Shown piece by piece: positions 18,135-28,219 of a stretch of DNA of 64,000 nt; positions within the stretch are counted from its first letter, which is position 1; each line of letters opens with the position of its first letter. The translations under genes and the position numbers were made by a program. The notes under the pieces were generated by a model. That model worked only from the letters and a program-made list of their open reading frames with translations. It was not told where the DNA came from and searched no databases. Source of the DNA: an uncultured Caulobacterales bacterium (GTDB taxonomy: Bacteria > Pseudomonadota > Alphaproteobacteria > Caulobacterales > Caulobacteraceae); NCBI GenBank assembly GCA_903884425.1, contig CAISEP010000017.1:186001-250000 (forward strand). The letters run 5' to 3'.

Positions 18135-19376
18135 ATGTTCGACAAAGACAAGATGCGTCGCCTTTTCGAAGACCGCACCCCCGGCTACAGCCTGCCCCAG
18201 GCCCTCTACAATGATGCGGAGGTGTTTGCCTTCGACCTCGAGGCGATCTGGCGCCGGTCCTGGCTGCTGGCGGCGACGGAGGCGGACCTGCCCCGGCCCG
18301 GCAGCTATCTGTCGACCAATGTGGCCGCGACGCCGGTGATCATCCTGCGGGACCGGGAGGGCGTGGTCCGCGCCTTCCACAACAGCTGCCGCCACCGGGG
18401 CGCGCAGATCTGCGCCGAGGGCAAGGGCAAGTCCAATCGGCTGGTCTGCCCCTATCACAAGTGGACCTATGAACTGAGCGGCGAACTGGTCAGCGCCACC
18501 CGCATGGACGAGGGCTTCGACACCGCGGACTTCCCCCTCGCCCCGATCCGCTGCGAGGTGCTGGAGGGGGTGATCTATCTGGCCCTGTCCGACGATGTGG
18601 AGGACTTCACCCCCTTCCGCGAGGCCTTCGGCCCCCTGCTGGCACCGCACAACCTCGGCAAGGCGAAGCTGGCCTATGAGGCTACCATCACCGAGAAGGG
18701 CAACTGGAAGCTCGTCATGGAAAACGCGCGGGAGTGCTATCACTGCGCCACCGGCCATCCGGAACTGTCCCGCAGCTTTCCCGTGGATACCCGGGGCTAT
18801 TTCGACTACCGCGACGACCCCCGCGAGACCGAGTTCATGGCGCGCATGGAAAAGCTCGGCCTGCCCACCGGGCCGGTGGACGGGGACTGGTGGCAGGCGC
18901 GGCGCTTCCCGCTGAACGAGGGCTTCGTGTCCATGTCCATGGACGGCCAGCCGTCGGTGAAGAAGGCCATGACGGCGTCCGGCTCGTTCGATATCGGCTC
19001 GCTGCGCTGGGCGCTGGAGCCCAACACCTTCTGCCACGCCGTGGGCGACTACACGGTCCTGTTCCTGTGCGAGCCCGTGGGTCCGCAGGAGACCAGCGTC
19101 ACGGTGAAGTGGCTGGTCCATGCCGACGCGGTGGAAGGGGTGGACTACGATCCCAAGGCGCTCAGCTATCTGTGGGACACCACCAACCTGCAGGACCGGG
19201 ACCTGGTGGAGCTGAACCAGCGGGGCGTGAACGCCGTCGGCTACAGGCCCGGCCCCTATTCGTCGGAGGCGGAGGTGCTGGTCCTGCGCTTCATCGACTG
19301 GTACTGCGCCAAGGCCGTGGACTTCCTGGGCGGCGGGCGCAAGGCCAAGGCCAAGCTCAAGGCGGTGGCCCAATGA
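18135..19376 (+). CDS. gbcA: Rieske non-heme iron oxygenase, glycine betaine demethylase-like (GbcA family)
   Basis: A 413-residue Rieske oxygenase alpha subunit. The Rieske cluster ligands are Cys85-x-His87 and Cys105-x2-His108 (VCPYHKWTYE). The mononuclear iron site has His203 and His208 in ECYHCATGHPEL. The N-terminal YSLPQALYND and the C-terminal AVEGVDYDP, DLVELNQRGV and YRPGPYSSEAE follow the GbcA pattern I know from pseudomonad glycine betaine monooxygenase, which demethylates betaine to dimethylglycine and formaldehyde. ATG at 18135 follows GAGGAG. It overlaps the next gene by ATGA and is divergent from tmpRAB-like genes. No GbcB-type ferredoxin reductase is found in the window, so electrons must come from elsewhere. 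Stachydrine demethylase is a close alternative function. Confidence 0.82.
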   Translation: MFDKDKMRRLFEDRTPGYSLPQALYNDAEVFAFDLEAIWRRSWLLAATEADLPRPGSYLSTNVAATPVIILRDREGVVRAFHNSCRHRGAQICAEGKGKSNRLVCPYHKWTYELSGELVSATRMDEGFDTADFPLAPIRCEVLEGVIYLALSDDVEDFTPFREAFGPLLAPHNLGKAKLAYEATITEKGNWKLVMENARECYHCATGHPELSRSFPVDTRGYFDYRDDPRETEFMARMEKLGLPTGPVDGDWWQARRFPLNEGFVSMSMDGQPSVKKAMTASGSFDIGSLRWALEPNTFCHAVGDYTVLFLCEPVGPQETSVTVKWLVHADAVEGVDYDPKALSYLWDTTNLQDRDLVELNQRGVNAVGYRPGPYSSEAEVLVLRFIDWYCAKAVDFLGGGRKAKAKLKAVAQ

Positions 19377-20635
19377 CCGGTGAACGGCGGGAGGGGCTCA
19401 ACCTCGATACCCTGACCATCAGCGTCGGCTATGATCCGGCCACCGCCTCGGGCGCGGCCAAGCCGCCGCTCTACCTCACCTCGACCTTCGTCTATCCCAG
19501 CGCCCAGTTCGCCAAGGACACCCACGCCAACTTCTTCGAAGGCGTCCCCATGCCCGGCGGCGAGACACCGGGCCTGATCTATTCGCGGCTCAGCCACCCC
19601 AATCTCGACATGGTGGAAAAGCGTCTGGCGGCCCTGGATCACGGGGAGGTCAGTGCGGTCTTCTCCTCCGGCATGGCGGCCATGACCACGGTGCTGATGG
19701 CCAATCTGCGCCCCGGGGACACGGTGATCTACGGCCGCCCCCTGTACGGCGGGGTGGACTGGTTCCTGAACAGCCATTTCAGCCAGTTCGGCATCCAGCC
19801 CTTCGGCTATACGGACGGGGCGGACGAGGACCACATGCGCGCCGTGGCGAACGAGGCCATGGCCGCGGGGTCGCTGGGCGTCATCCATGTGGAGACCCCC
19901 GCCAATCCCACCGCCGTGATCTCCGACATCGCGCTCGCCGTGCGCATCGCCGATCATGCGGAGAAGACCCAGGGCCGACGCCCGCTGGTGGTGGTGGACA
20001 ACACCTTCCTCGGCCCGTTCCTGCAGTCCCCGCTGCTGCAGGGCGCGGACCTGTGCATGACGGCGCTGACCAAGTACTGCGGCGGCCATTCGGACCTGCT
20101 GGCGGGGGGCGTGTCCGGCCGGGCGGAGCTGATCGCCCCGCTGAAGACGCTGCGCACCATGCTGGGCAACCATTCCGACCCGCACACCTGCTGGCTGCTG
20201 CTGCGCTCCTTCGAGACCCTGGCGCTGCGGACGGAGCGGCACTGCGCCAATGCCGCAAGGCTGGCGGACTGGCTGAAGGCGCACCCCAAGATCGCCAGCG
20301 TCACCTATTTCGGCTTCCTGCCCGAAGGCTCGAAGGCGCGGGAGGTCTATGACCGCCAGTGCCGGGGGGCGGGTGCGACCTTCTCCTTCCGCGTGAAGGG
20401 CGGCGAGGCGGAGGTGTTCCGCTTCCTCGATAAGCTGCAGCTCCTGAAGCTGGCCGTGAGCCTCGGGGGCGCGGAGACCCTGATCTGCCACCCGGCCTCC
20501 ACCACCCACTACCAGATCGACCGGGCCCGGCGGGAGGCTGTCGGCATCGACGACGCCACGCTCCGCCTGTCCGTGGGCCTGGAACATCCCGACGACCTGA
20601 TCGCCGATCTGGCGCAAGCTCTGGAGGCCATCTGA
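19373..20635 (+). CDS. Cys/Met-metabolism PLP-dependent enzyme (methionine gamma-lyase/cystathionine gamma-synthase family)
   Basis: A 420-residue PLP enzyme. It shows SRLSHPNLDMVEKRLAALDH, the cofactor phosphate loop FSSGMAAMTTVL, Asp in VVVDNTFLGPFLQSPLLQG, and the Schiff-base Lys234 in ALTKYCGGHSD. The C-terminal SLGGAETLICHPASTTH is the family signature. It starts inside the stop of the Rieske gene (ATGA) and its own stop overlaps the next start (TGATG), so it is firmly inside the demethylation operon. The family catalyses gamma-elimination or gamma-replacement on C4 amino acids; why such an enzyme belongs here is unclear. Sequence alone does not separate methionine gamma-lyase, cystathionine lyase and O-acetylhomoserine sulfhydrylase activity. 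Confidence 0.85.
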   Translation: MTGERREGLNLDTLTISVGYDPATASGAAKPPLYLTSTFVYPSAQFAKDTHANFFEGVPMPGGETPGLIYSRLSHPNLDMVEKRLAALDHGEVSAVFSSGMAAMTTVLMANLRPGDTVIYGRPLYGGVDWFLNSHFSQFGIQPFGYTDGADEDHMRAVANEAMAAGSLGVIHVETPANPTAVISDIALAVRIADHAEKTQGRRPLVVVDNTFLGPFLQSPLLQGADLCMTALTKYCGGHSDLLAGGVSGRAELIAPLKTLRTMLGNHSDPHTCWLLLRSFETLALRTERHCANAARLADWLKAHPKIASVTYFGFLPEGSKAREVYDRQCRGAGATFSFRVKGGEAEVFRFLDKLQLLKLAVSLGGAETLICHPASTTHYQIDRARREAVGIDDATLRLSVGLEHPDDLIADLAQALEAI

Positions 20636-22122
20636 TGAGCGCCGACGGCCATCTTCCCAACGACCGGTTTTCCCAGGTCGGGCGTCACCCGGCGCCGCAG
20701 AAGCGCTACGACCTCGTCGTCGTCGGCGCGGGCGAGGCGGGGGTGAAGGCCGCCACGGAGGCCGCGGCCGCGGGCCGCTCCGTGCTGCTGGTGGACGAGC
20801 ATCCCCTGGACCCCGGCCTGATCGGGCTCGACGTCCCCTATCTGTTCGGCGGCAGGGCCACGGCGGCGGTGCAGACCCCGTCCCGCCTGATGGAGCATGT
20901 GTTCGCCGCCCGTCCCGCCTTGGAAGCCGCCGTCGAGGCGGGGGTGGAGCTGGAGCTGGGCGTGTCCTGCTGGGGCCTCTATGTGAACGGCCCGAACCTG
21001 CAGACCCTGGCCTCTCCGGTGATCGGTCTCGCCGACCTCGACCGGGCCTGGATGGTCGGTTTCGACGCGGCGGTGATCGCCACCGGAGCCCGGGACCTGG
21101 TGCTGGGTTTCCCCGGCTGGGACCAGCCCGGCGTGGTCGGGGCCCGGGGCTTTGCCGCCCTGACGGACCTCTATGACGCCTTTGCCGGTCGCCGGGTGGT
21201 GATCCTGGGGACCGGAGAGCTGGCCCTGGCCACGGCGGAGACGGCCCGCGCCCGGGGGATCGAGGTGGTCGCCCTGGTGGAGGCCCTGGCCACCGCCCAG
21301 GGCGATCCGGCCCGGCTGGCGGCGCTGGGCGCGCCGGTGCTGCTGCAGACCGTGCCGGTGAAGGCCACGGGCGGCATCGACGGGGTGGAGCAGCTCACCC
21401 TTCGCAGCCTGGCCGACGGGTCGGAACAGACGCTCGCCTGCGACACGGTGGTGATGGCGCTGGGCCTCGTGCCGCAGATCGAACTGCTGGACGCGGCCGG
21501 GGCGAAGATCGTGCGTCAGGCGGACCGGGGCGGCTTCGTGCCCCAGGTGGCGGCGGACGGCCAGACCAGCCTGACCGGGGTGAAGGCCCTGGGCGAGGTG
21601 ACCGGCGTCGATGGTGCCGACACCGCCTACGGACTCGCCTGGATGCAGGCGTTGATGGCCGCCACCCCCGGCGACACGATGATCTGCCAGTGCGAGGACG
21701 TGACCCGGGCAGACCTGCTGGACCTGCGCCCGCCCCGCTATCTGGGGGAGCCCTCGACGCAGATGCGCCGCCAGAGCCTCGCCCGCCTCGCCGAGGATGG
21801 TCCGGTGAACCAGGACCAGATCAAGCGCCTGACCCGGGCCTGCATGGGGCCCTGCCAGGCCCGCCGCTGCCGGGAGCAGACGGCCATGGCCATGGCCATC
21901 GGCACGGATACGGCCCTCGGTGCCATTCCCCTCGCCGGCTATCGCGCCCCGGTGCGTCCCCTGCCCCTGAAGGTGATCGGCGAGACCGCGGAGTCCCCCG
22001 ACCTGACCAACAACTGGGACGTCTGGTTCGGCATTCCCGACCAGTGGATTCCCTATGCCGCCATCGGGACGGACGAAGAGCCCGATCACTGGGCCTACAT
22101 CGCCGCCAACAAGTATCTGTGA
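20635..22122 (+). CDS. FAD/NAD(P)-dependent dehydrogenase alpha subunit with Bfd-like [2Fe-2S] C-terminus (HcnB/OoxA-like)
   Basis: A 495-residue flavoprotein. An N-terminal FAD motif (VVVGAGEAGVKAATEAAAAG, residues about 24-43) is followed by a second dinucleotide motif (VVILGTGELALATAE, near residue 188). The C-terminal part carries ICQCEDVT and TRACMGPCQARRC, the Bfd-like cysteine cluster found in HcnB, octopine/nopaline oxidase A and hydroxyproline dehydrogenase subunits. It is coupled to the PLP enzyme upstream and is seven bases before the beta subunit. These complexes oxidise secondary or tertiary amines or amino acids. In this setting dimethylglycine is an attractive substrate, but that is inference. 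Confidence 0.82.
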   Translation: MSADGHLPNDRFSQVGRHPAPQKRYDLVVVGAGEAGVKAATEAAAAGRSVLLVDEHPLDPGLIGLDVPYLFGGRATAAVQTPSRLMEHVFAARPALEAAVEAGVELELGVSCWGLYVNGPNLQTLASPVIGLADLDRAWMVGFDAAVIATGARDLVLGFPGWDQPGVVGARGFAALTDLYDAFAGRRVVILGTGELALATAETARARGIEVVALVEALATAQGDPARLAALGAPVLLQTVPVKATGGIDGVEQLTLRSLADGSEQTLACDTVVMALGLVPQIELLDAAGAKIVRQADRGGFVPQVAADGQTSLTGVKALGEVTGVDGADTAYGLAWMQALMAATPGDTMICQCEDVTRADLLDLRPPRYLGEPSTQMRRQSLARLAEDGPVNQDQIKRLTRACMGPCQARRCREQTAMAMAIGTDTALGAIPLAGYRAPVRPLPLKVIGETAESPDLTNNWDVWFGIPDQWIPYAAIGTDEEPDHWAYIAANKYL

Positions 22123-22129
22123 GAGACGC

Positions 22130-23323
22130 ATGACGGGATCGGAAACACCCCGCGGGGCCAGCGTCGTCGTCATCGGCGGCGGCGTCACCGGCCTCTCCGC
22201 CGCCTGGTGGCTGGCCCGGGAAGGCGTCGACGTGCTGGTGCTGGACAAGGGCATTGTCGGCTGGGAGGCGTCGGGCCGCAACGGCGGCGGCTGCTCCCAC
22301 TATCAGAGCCCGCTGTTCGCGGAGGAACAGCGCCTGTGGCCGATGATGGACGAGCTGCTCGGCTATCCGACGGAACACCAGAGCCACAAGATCATCTTCG
22401 GCATCAACCAGAAGCAGGTGGACTACTACAAGTACATCGCCGCCACGATCCGCGGCCATGGGCACCGGGTGGATGACCTGACCGGGGACGACATCCGCCG
22501 TCTGGTACCCCTGGCCGGGCCCAATGCCCTGGGGGGTCTCTATGCCCATACCGGCGGCCAGGCCAATCCCCAGCGCACGGTGCAGGCCTATGCCTGGGCC
22601 CTGCAGGACCACGGGGGGCGCATCCTTCAGCACACCCCGGTGATCGGCTTCGAGCGGATCGGCGGGGCGGTGACCGGCGTGGTCACGACCCGCGGCGTCA
22701 TCGGCTGCGACCACGTGCTGGTGGCGGCGGGACCGCAGGGAGGTCAGCTGATGTCCCTGCTGGACGTGGACATGCCCATGGCACCTGCCCGGGCCGAGAT
22801 GGTGGTGACGGAGCCCTGCGAGATCATGCCCCTGCGCGCCGTGGACGGGAACGGCCTCTATGGCCGCCAGACCGCCCGGGGCAACCTGGCCTATGGGGGC
22901 GGGCCGCACGAATGGATCGACGAGGTCGAGCCCGATGGCCCGAAGGCCCGGCCGACCACGCCCCTGGTGCGCAACCTGGCCGCCCGGGTGGCGGGCCTGT
23001 TCCCCAAGGCCGCGCACCTGCGGGTGATCCGCAGCTGGGCCGGCGTGATCGAGACCACGCCGGACGGCCGCCCGATCCTCGACCGGCTGAAGGACCCGGG
23101 CAATGTGACCGTGGCCACCATGAGCGGGGTGGGCTTCGGCCTCAGCCCGGCCAGCGGCCACGCCCTGCGGGACCTGATCATCGACGGCACCTGCAGCTTT
23201 GCCGACATCTCCAAGCTGGGCCTCGACCGCTTCGCCGGTCTGGAACCCGACTGGCGGCAGCGGAAGGGCTGGTTCACCGAGGCGTCGAAAGAATTCAACG
23301 ATCACGCCGCACTGGCCGGTTGA
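22130..23323 (+). CDS. FAD-dependent amino-acid/amine dehydrogenase beta subunit (DAO family, HcnC/OoxB-like)
   Basis: A 397-residue protein of the D-amino-acid-oxidase fold. The FAD motif VVVIGGGVTGLSAAWWLA starts near residue 12; GWEASGRNGGGCSHYQSP is the flavin-contacting region typical of the sarcosine/glycine oxidase group; SWAGVIETTPDGRPILD and GVGFGLSPASGHALRDLI end the catalytic domain. ATG at 22130 sits seven bases after the alpha subunit stop with a GAGAG site. It is the catalytic partner of 20635-22122. No tetrahydrofolate-binding GcvT domain is present, so N-demethylation here would release free formaldehyde, matching the frm genes directly downstream. Confidence 0.86.
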   Translation: MTGSETPRGASVVVIGGGVTGLSAAWWLAREGVDVLVLDKGIVGWEASGRNGGGCSHYQSPLFAEEQRLWPMMDELLGYPTEHQSHKIIFGINQKQVDYYKYIAATIRGHGHRVDDLTGDDIRRLVPLAGPNALGGLYAHTGGQANPQRTVQAYAWALQDHGGRILQHTPVIGFERIGGAVTGVVTTRGVIGCDHVLVAAGPQGGQLMSLLDVDMPMAPARAEMVVTEPCEIMPLRAVDGNGLYGRQTARGNLAYGGGPHEWIDEVEPDGPKARPTTPLVRNLAARVAGLFPKAAHLRVIRSWAGVIETTPDGRPILDRLKDPGNVTVATMSGVGFGLSPASGHALRDLIIDGTCSFADISKLGLDRFAGLEPDWRQRKGWFTEASKEFNDHAALAG

Positions 23324-23396
23324 GGCCGCCGCCGCGGCGCCTTAACCATTCCGACTGAACACGACCCAGAGTCCAGAATTCCCGGGAGAGAGACCG

Positions 23397-24502
<1,106 letters not shown>

Positions 24503-24503
<1 letters not shown>

Positions 24504-25363
24504 TGACCTCTCCCCTCAGCCTGGAAAAGGTGTCGGAGCATCGCTGCTTCGGCGGGACCGTGGCCTACTGGCGTCATGCCTCGGCGGCCACGGCCTGTTC
24601 CATGACCTTTGCGAGCTTCGTCCCCGAGGCCGCGGCCGGGGGGGCGAAGCGCCCGGTGCTGACCTATCTGGCGGGCCTGACCTGCACGCCGGAGACCTTC
24701 ATGACCAAGGCCGGGGCCTTCCGCCACGCGGCGGAGGCGGGCCTGGTGCTGATCGCCCCGGACACCAGCCCCCGCGGCGTGGACGTGCCCGATGCGTCGG
24801 ACGAGTACGACTTCGGCCAGGGGGCGGGCTTCTACCTCAACGCCACCGAGGCCCCCTATGCCCGCAACTACCAGATGGAGCGCTATGTCACGGAGGAGCT
24901 GCCGGCGGTGCTGGAAGCGAACTTCCCCGTGGACCTCGCCCGCCACGGCCTGTTCGGCCATTCCATGGGCGGGCACGGGGCGCTCACCCTGGGGCTGAAG
25001 CGGCCGGACCTCTATCATAGCCTGTCCGCCTTCGCCCCCATCGCCCATCCGGTGGACGTGCCCTGGGGCAAGAAGGCCTTCAGCCGCTATCTGGGCGGGA
25101 CCGAAGCCGACTGGCGCGCCCATGACGCGTCGGAGCTGCTGGCGAAGGCGCCCGCGGACGGCCCGGCCATCCTGGTGGACCAGGGGCTGGCGGACAACTT
25201 CCTCGCCGAGCAACTGCGGCCGGAAGCGCTGGAGCGAGCGGCGGCGAAGTCGGGCCGGTCCCTGACCCTTCGGCGGCACGAGGGCTATGACCACGGCTAC
25301 TACTTCATCCAGACCTTCATGGCCGACCACATCGCCCACCACGCCCGCACCCTGGGCGCCTGA
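24503..25363 (+). CDS. frmB: S-formylglutathione hydrolase
   Basis: A 286-residue alpha/beta hydrolase releasing formate from S-formylglutathione and regenerating glutathione. The nucleophile is Ser154 in FGHSMGGHGA; the family signature LAGLTCTPETFMTKAG is at residues about 56-71 and the catalytic His is in EGYDHGYYFI. The open frame extends upstream but ATG at 24503, overlapping the frmA stop by one base, gives the proper N-terminus. Formate produced here would feed the Fds formate dehydrogenase encoded at 34291-39357. Confidence 0.96.
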
Positions 25364-25396
25364 CCGCCTGAGCCCTCCCTGAGGACGGACCCGCCG

Positions 25397-26761
25397 ATGA
25401 CGCAGATCCTCGAACCGGCCCGGGCCATCGACGTGATCGTGGAGACCGACGTGCTGGTGGTGGGCGCCGGTCCCGGCGGGCTGGCGGCCGCCCTCGCCTG
25501 CGCCCGGGCGGGGGTGCGGACCGTGCTGCTGGAGCGCTATGGCTGCCTGGGCGGCAACATCACCCAGGTGGGGGTCGAGGGCTTCGCCTGGTATCGGCAC
25601 GAACAGACCGTGGACTCCGAAGGAATCGGGCCGGAGTTCGAGGCCCGCGCCCGGGCCATGGGCGCGGCCATGCCCGAACCCCAGTCCCTCAGCCACGCCC
25701 TGGACGCGGAGATGTTCAAGCACGTGGGCGACGTGATGGCGCAGGAGGCGGGGGTGCAGGTGATGCTGCACCGGCTCTGCGTCGCGCCGATCATGGACGG
25801 GCCGGTGATCCGCGGCGTGATCGTGGAGAGCAAGGCCGGCCGCGAGGCGATCCTGGCCAAGCGGGTCATCGACGGCACCGGCGATGCCGACATCGCCCAC
25901 CGGGCCGGTGCGCCGACGCACAAGACCCCGAAGGAGGCGATGATGGCCGCCTCCGTCATGTTCTCCATGAGCGGGGTGAACCCCCAGCGCTTCATGGAGG
26001 CCGTCCGCGCCGATCCGCAGACCTATGCCGACTGGCGCGGCAACGGCGAGTGGAGCATCGAGACCACGGGGAAGGAGGACGACATGTTCTCCCCCTTCCT
26101 GCGCAAGCCCTTCCGCAAGGCGGCGGAGGCGGGGCTGCTGCCGGGCGCGCTCAGCACCATTGCCGGGACCTGGGGGGCGGTGTCCGACCAGGGGGACCTG
26201 ACCTATCTGAACCTGATCAGCCTGCCCGCCTGCGACGGCACCGACCCGGACGACCTGACCGCGGGGGAGATCGAGGGACGCCGCCAGGCGGTCCACGCCA
26301 TCGCCGCCCTGAAGGCCTTCATGCCCGGCTGTGAGGACGCCAAGCTGCGCAATTTCGGCATGACGCTGGGGGTGCGGGACACCCGCAAGATCGACGCCGC
26401 CTACAACCTCACCGCCGAGGATGTGCGCGGCCAGGGACGGTTCGAGGACTCCATCGGCATCTTTCCGGAGTTCATCGACGGCTACGGCCTGCTGATCCTG
26501 CCCACCACCGGGCGCTATTTCCAGGTCCCCTACCGGTCGATGTTGCCCAAGGGGGTGGAGAACCTGCTGGTGGCCGGGCGCAGCATCGGCGGCGACCGCA
26601 CCAGCCACGCCGCCGTGCGCAACATGATGTGCTGCGCCGTCAGCGGCCAGGGCGCCGGAGTCGCCGCCGCCCTGTCGGTGAAGACCGGCCGGGGGTTCAG
26701 CGAGCTCGACCTCGCCGCGGTCCAGGCCGAGCTGGTGCGGCAGGGGGCGCGGGTGTGGTGA
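25397..26761 (+). CDS. FAD-dependent oxidoreductase (FAD_oxidored family), substrate unknown
   Basis: A 454-residue flavoprotein. The FAD motif VLVVGAGPGGLAAALACARA (residues about 19-38) and YGCLGGNITQVG after it are typical of the FAD_oxidored family; a second conserved block is LLVAGRSIGGDRTSHAAVR near the C-terminus, followed by AVSGQGAGVAAAL. No iron-sulfur cysteine motif is seen. It follows frmB by 33 bases with GAGG before the start and probably belongs to the same operon. A role in oxidation of an N-methyl compound or other intermediate of the local pathway is possible but not shown by sequence. Confidence 0.82.
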   Translation: MTQILEPARAIDVIVETDVLVVGAGPGGLAAALACARAGVRTVLLERYGCLGGNITQVGVEGFAWYRHEQTVDSEGIGPEFEARARAMGAAMPEPQSLSHALDAEMFKHVGDVMAQEAGVQVMLHRLCVAPIMDGPVIRGVIVESKAGREAILAKRVIDGTGDADIAHRAGAPTHKTPKEAMMAASVMFSMSGVNPQRFMEAVRADPQTYADWRGNGEWSIETTGKEDDMFSPFLRKPFRKAAEAGLLPGALSTIAGTWGAVSDQGDLTYLNLISLPACDGTDPDDLTAGEIEGRRQAVHAIAALKAFMPGCEDAKLRNFGMTLGVRDTRKIDAAYNLTAEDVRGQGRFEDSIGIFPEFIDGYGLLILPTTGRYFQVPYRSMLPKGVENLLVAGRSIGGDRTSHAAVRNMMCCAVSGQGAGVAAALSVKTGRGFSELDLAAVQAELVRQGARVW

Positions 26762-26763
26762 GC

Positions 26764-26861
26764 TGCGTCCTTCGAGACGGGCTTCGCCCTCCTCAGGATG
26801 ACGAAGGTCATAGAAGTCTCGTCATGGTGAGGAGCGCGGAACGCGCGTCTCGAACCACGCA
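26764..26861. repeat. Family A inverted repeat pair
   Basis: Unit 26764-26803 (TCCT/AGGA type) and inverted unit 26820-26861 (TGGT/ACCA type, apical GCGC) are separated by 16 bases, starting three bases behind the FAD oxidoreductase stop and ending 30 bases before the MFS gene. Confidence 0.9.
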
Positions 26862-26891
26862 CAACCCACAACCGGGGGCACCGAAGCCAAC

Positions 26892-28127
26892 ATGAAATGG
26901 GCCGTCCTCGCACTGCTGGCCGTGGTCATTGCCGGCAACTACTACGCCTATGACGCCATTGCGCCGGTGGCGGACCTGCTGCGGACCCAGCGGGGCTTCA
27001 GCCAGTCGCAGATCGGACTGCTGAACGCGGTGTTCAGCCTGCCCAACATCCCCCTCGCCCTGGTCGGCGGCGTGCTGATCGACCGGTTCGGCGCGGCGCG
27101 GGCGGGATTTGCCTGCGCGGCCCTGTGCTGTCTGGGCGCAGCGCTCACCGCCGTCGGAGCGCCCTTCGCCCTGATGGTCACCGGGCGGCTGCTGTTCGGC
27201 GTCGGGGAGGAGACCCTGCTGATCGCCCTGCTGGCCGGCCTGTCCCAGTGGTTCGCAGGCGGCGGCATGGCGCTGGCCATGTCCCTGTTCTTCAGCCTGG
27301 CCCGGGTGGGGTCCTATGCCGCCGACATCTCCCCCACCTGGGCGCCCGGGGCCTATGCCGCCGGATGGCAGGCACCCCTGTGGCTGGCGGCGGGGCTGAC
27401 GGGGGCGAGCCTGGTTGCCGCCACCGTCTATCTGGTGCTGGACGCCCGGCGCGATCCCGCCACCGGTCCCTCCGCGGTGCGCAACACCGAGCGGTTCCGC
27501 CTGGCCGATCTTGCCGCCTTCGACCGGTCCTTCTGGTACATCCTGACCCTGAACGTGCTGTTCGCCTCGGTGTTCTTCCCGTTCCGCTCCACCTTCGCCA
27601 TCGCCTTCTTCCAGGACGCCAAGGGGCTGAGCCTGGCCCAGGCCGGACAGGTGAACAGCTGGGTGTTCTTCGCCGCCATCTTCGCCACGCCGGTGTTCGG
27701 GGCGCTGGCCGACCGGTTCGGCCGCCGCTCCGCCCTGCTGGTGCTGGGGGCCGCGCTGATGCCGGTGACCTTCGCCCTTCTGGGGGCCACGCCGGTCAGC
27801 CTTTGGGTGTCCACGGCCCTGATGGGGGTGAGCTTCTCGGTCATCCCGGCAGTGATCTGGCCCGCCACCTCGATGCTGGTGGCGCCGAAGCGGCTGGGCA
27901 CGGCGTTCGGCCTGATCAACGTGCTGCAGAACCTGGGCCTGGCCGCCTGCAACCTGGCGGCGGGAGGGCTGAACGACGCCTTCCATGCGGGGGCGGCGCA
28001 CCCGCAGGGCTATCAGCCTATGATGCTGATGTTCGGCCTGATCAGCCTGGTGGCCCTGGCGGCCACGGTGACGCTGTGGCGGCGGGAACAGGGGCCGCAG
28101 GGGCACGGTCTGGATCGGGCGGGTTGA
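26892..28127 (+). CDS. MFS transporter
   Basis: A 411-residue membrane carrier with about 12 hydrophobic helices. The motif GVLIDRFGAARAG between the second and third helices and GALADRFGRRSALL in the second half are the two MFS signature loops, and GRLLFGVGEETLLIALLAG marks helix 4-5. It lies between the formaldehyde genes and the sarcosine oxidase operon, separated from the first by a repeat pair. It may carry an N-methylated substrate or an unrelated solute. It is the only obvious transporter in the betaine/phosphonate region; no ABC-type phosphonate or betaine uptake system is present. Confidence 0.87.
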   Translation: MKWAVLALLAVVIAGNYYAYDAIAPVADLLRTQRGFSQSQIGLLNAVFSLPNIPLALVGGVLIDRFGAARAGFACAALCCLGAALTAVGAPFALMVTGRLLFGVGEETLLIALLAGLSQWFAGGGMALAMSLFFSLARVGSYAADISPTWAPGAYAAGWQAPLWLAAGLTGASLVAATVYLVLDARRDPATGPSAVRNTERFRLADLAAFDRSFWYILTLNVLFASVFFPFRSTFAIAFFQDAKGLSLAQAGQVNSWVFFAAIFATPVFGALADRFGRRSALLVLGAALMPVTFALLGATPVSLWVSTALMGVSFSVIPAVIWPATSMLVAPKRLGTAFGLINVLQNLGLAACNLAAGGLNDAFHAGAAHPQGYQPMMLMFGLISLVALAATVTLWRREQGPQGHGLDRAG

Positions 28128-28130
28128 ACG

Positions 28131-28209
28131 AGGTTCCCGGCTCAAGGCCGGGAATGACGGATTTCATAGATATATTTTAGTCGTCATTCCCGGCCTTGAG
28201 CCGGGAACC
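28131..28209. repeat. Family B inverted pair between convergent genes
   Basis: Unit 28131-28159 and its inverted partner 28182-28209 are nearly perfect complements (CCCGGCTCAAGGCCGGG core), separated by 22 AT-rich bases. Each unit is itself palindromic. Standing between the convergent MFS and soxG genes it could act as a bidirectional transcription stop. Confidence 0.88.
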
Positions 28210-28219
28210 CCCGTCCGAC

